From Chrysochromulina tobinii (lineage: Eukaryota; Haptophyta; Prymnesiales; Chrysochromulinaceae), in assembly GCA_001275005.1 (NCBI GenBank), contig JWZX01002802.1, positions 1 to 24,679 of the forward strand: 24,679 nt of DNA, given 5' to 3'. Every line of letters begins with the position of its first letter. Within the stretch, counting starts at the first letter, position 1. The notes under the pieces were generated by a model, which ran no database searches, was not told the DNA's origin, and was given only the letters and a program-made list of their open reading frames with translations. This document shows positions 23,809-24,679 of this stretch, in pieces. Both the position numbers and the translations under genes were made by a program.

Positions 23809-24533
23809 TTGATATTTTGCATGTATTTTACACGTATCCCAAACGAGTCCAAGATACATTTTGGGATACACATCAGATACATCAAGATACATGTATCTTG
23901 AGCGCTTCCTTGGTGTCACACTGGATACATTATTCACGATACATCAGGATACGTGTATCTTGGATTCTTTATCACGATACATCTTATGATACATCAGGAT
24001 ACACCGAGATACAAAATCACGATACATGTATCTTGGATGCGTCATGACGAGGTACGTATCTGAGATGCAAGATACATTCGGGATACATGCGAGATACATG
24101 TATCTGCAAGGGTGATCAAGATACATGCGGGATACGTCCAAGATACATGTGTGATGAGATACATGTATCTCAAATGTGCATCCAGAGAGAGATGTATCTG
24201 ATATGAATTGAGACATGCGGGATACATGTTAGATACATGCGAGATACATGTAATCAAGATACATGCGGGATACATGCGGAATACATGCGGGATACATGCG
24301 GGATACATGCGGGATACATGCGGGACACGTATCGTCGGGGGGTTTGGGGTATCCGAAGCGCCCCGCAAGTAGGGCTCGAGATACGTATCCTCGAATGTAT
24401 CCCTTTGTATCCGACATGTATCGTGAGTGTATCTTGTGTGCCATGTATCTGAGGGTTAGGATACATTGTATCCTAAATGTATCCTAAATGTATCTTAAAG
24501 AAGGATACATATCCCTGGTTAAGATACATTTCC

Positions 24534-24679
24534 TCATTGTGTACTGTACCGTAGTATACGCCCATCTCGTTCGGGAAGGCATGCTGACCCTAAAGGGAGT
24601 GTCTGTGAATTAGTCCATTTCGCTCGATTTGAGTCCATCGGAACTCTCGTTCGCTGTCTCGCCACTATCGAACGAAGGC
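24534..24679. other. Window end, no feature recognised
   Basis: This is unique-looking sequence beyond the point where homology to foldback copy 1 stops. A TACTGTACCGTA word near 24541 resembles TACTGTACTGTACCGG at about 23633. I see no coding evidence. Confidence 0.3.

Larger units (their letters stand above)
22390..24533. mobile_element. Foldback-like repetitive element, copy 2, inverted and interrupted by a hAT transposon
   Basis: The left end (CGGGTGCGGGGGGTTTCC, then TTTCCTATCGGATACGTATCC) matches the terminus of copy 1. The body is again GATACATG/CATGTATC words. Non-repeat landmarks align with copy 1 in reverse orientation: CTTCCTTGGTGTCACACTGG, GCGTCATGACGAGGTACGTA and TCGAGCCCTACTTGCGG (as reverse complement). 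Homology to copy 1 stops at about 24533 (AAGATACATTTCC), so about 180 bp including the far terminus are missing. The hAT element at 22593-23808 accounts for its greater length. Confidence 0.75.

Overview
The window is nuclear DNA from a eukaryote, most likely a photosynthetic alga of the haptophyte type. The evidence is high GC, long unspliced reading frames, short GT-AG introns, a plastid-type chlorophyll reductase, very large multidomain proteins, and a NAD-ADP-ribosyltransferase plus leucine-rich-repeat (LRR) architecture that I associate with haptophytes. The organism call is inference. The splice sites, repeats and domains are read from the sequence.

Layout. (1) Positions 1-804 hold the 3' end of a single-pass membrane protein gene (+). 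(2) Positions 9973-1599 (-) hold one giant five-exon gene. It encodes, in order, a Ser/Thr protein kinase, a long low-complexity and coiled linker, an R-S-E type ADP-ribosyltransferase (ART) domain, ribonuclease-inhibitor-type LRRs, and 12 BspA-type LRRs, about 2,663 residues in total. All four introns can be placed with the frame preserved. (3) Divergent from it, 10221-12198 (+) is a four-exon gene of the 7-hydroxymethyl chlorophyll a reductase / ferredoxin-type divinyl reductase family (533 residues). (4) Positions 12850-13959 are a foldback-like element built of GATACATGTATC-type words. (5) Positions 14496-17567 (+) are an intronless three-module glycosyltransferase gene. (6) Positions 18700-21876 (-) are an intronless gene for a coiled-coil protein with 28 EF-hand loops. 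(7) From 22390 to about 24533 lies a second, inverted and truncated copy of the foldback-like element. A 1,216-bp decayed hAT transposon sits inside it with intact inverted ends and a perfect 8-bp target duplication.

The most notable signal is a family of introner-like elements. A core reading TGCATGCAAGTGCTCA occurs five times at four loci in the two neighbouring divergent genes. Three loci are complete GT-AG introns and the fourth is an in-frame, unspliced exonic insertion. Each is bordered by a duplication of adjacent host exon sequence. This looks like very recent intron gain by a mobile DNA element. A second family of repeat-built introns ending in CCTCCCTCATCAG occurs once in each of the same two genes.

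The genes do not form an operon or an evident pathway. The head-to-head kinase-ART-LRR and chlorophyll-reductase genes share a 247-bp intergenic region that may be a bidirectional promoter. The intronless glycosyltransferase and EF-hand genes lie between the two inverted foldback elements and converge on each other.
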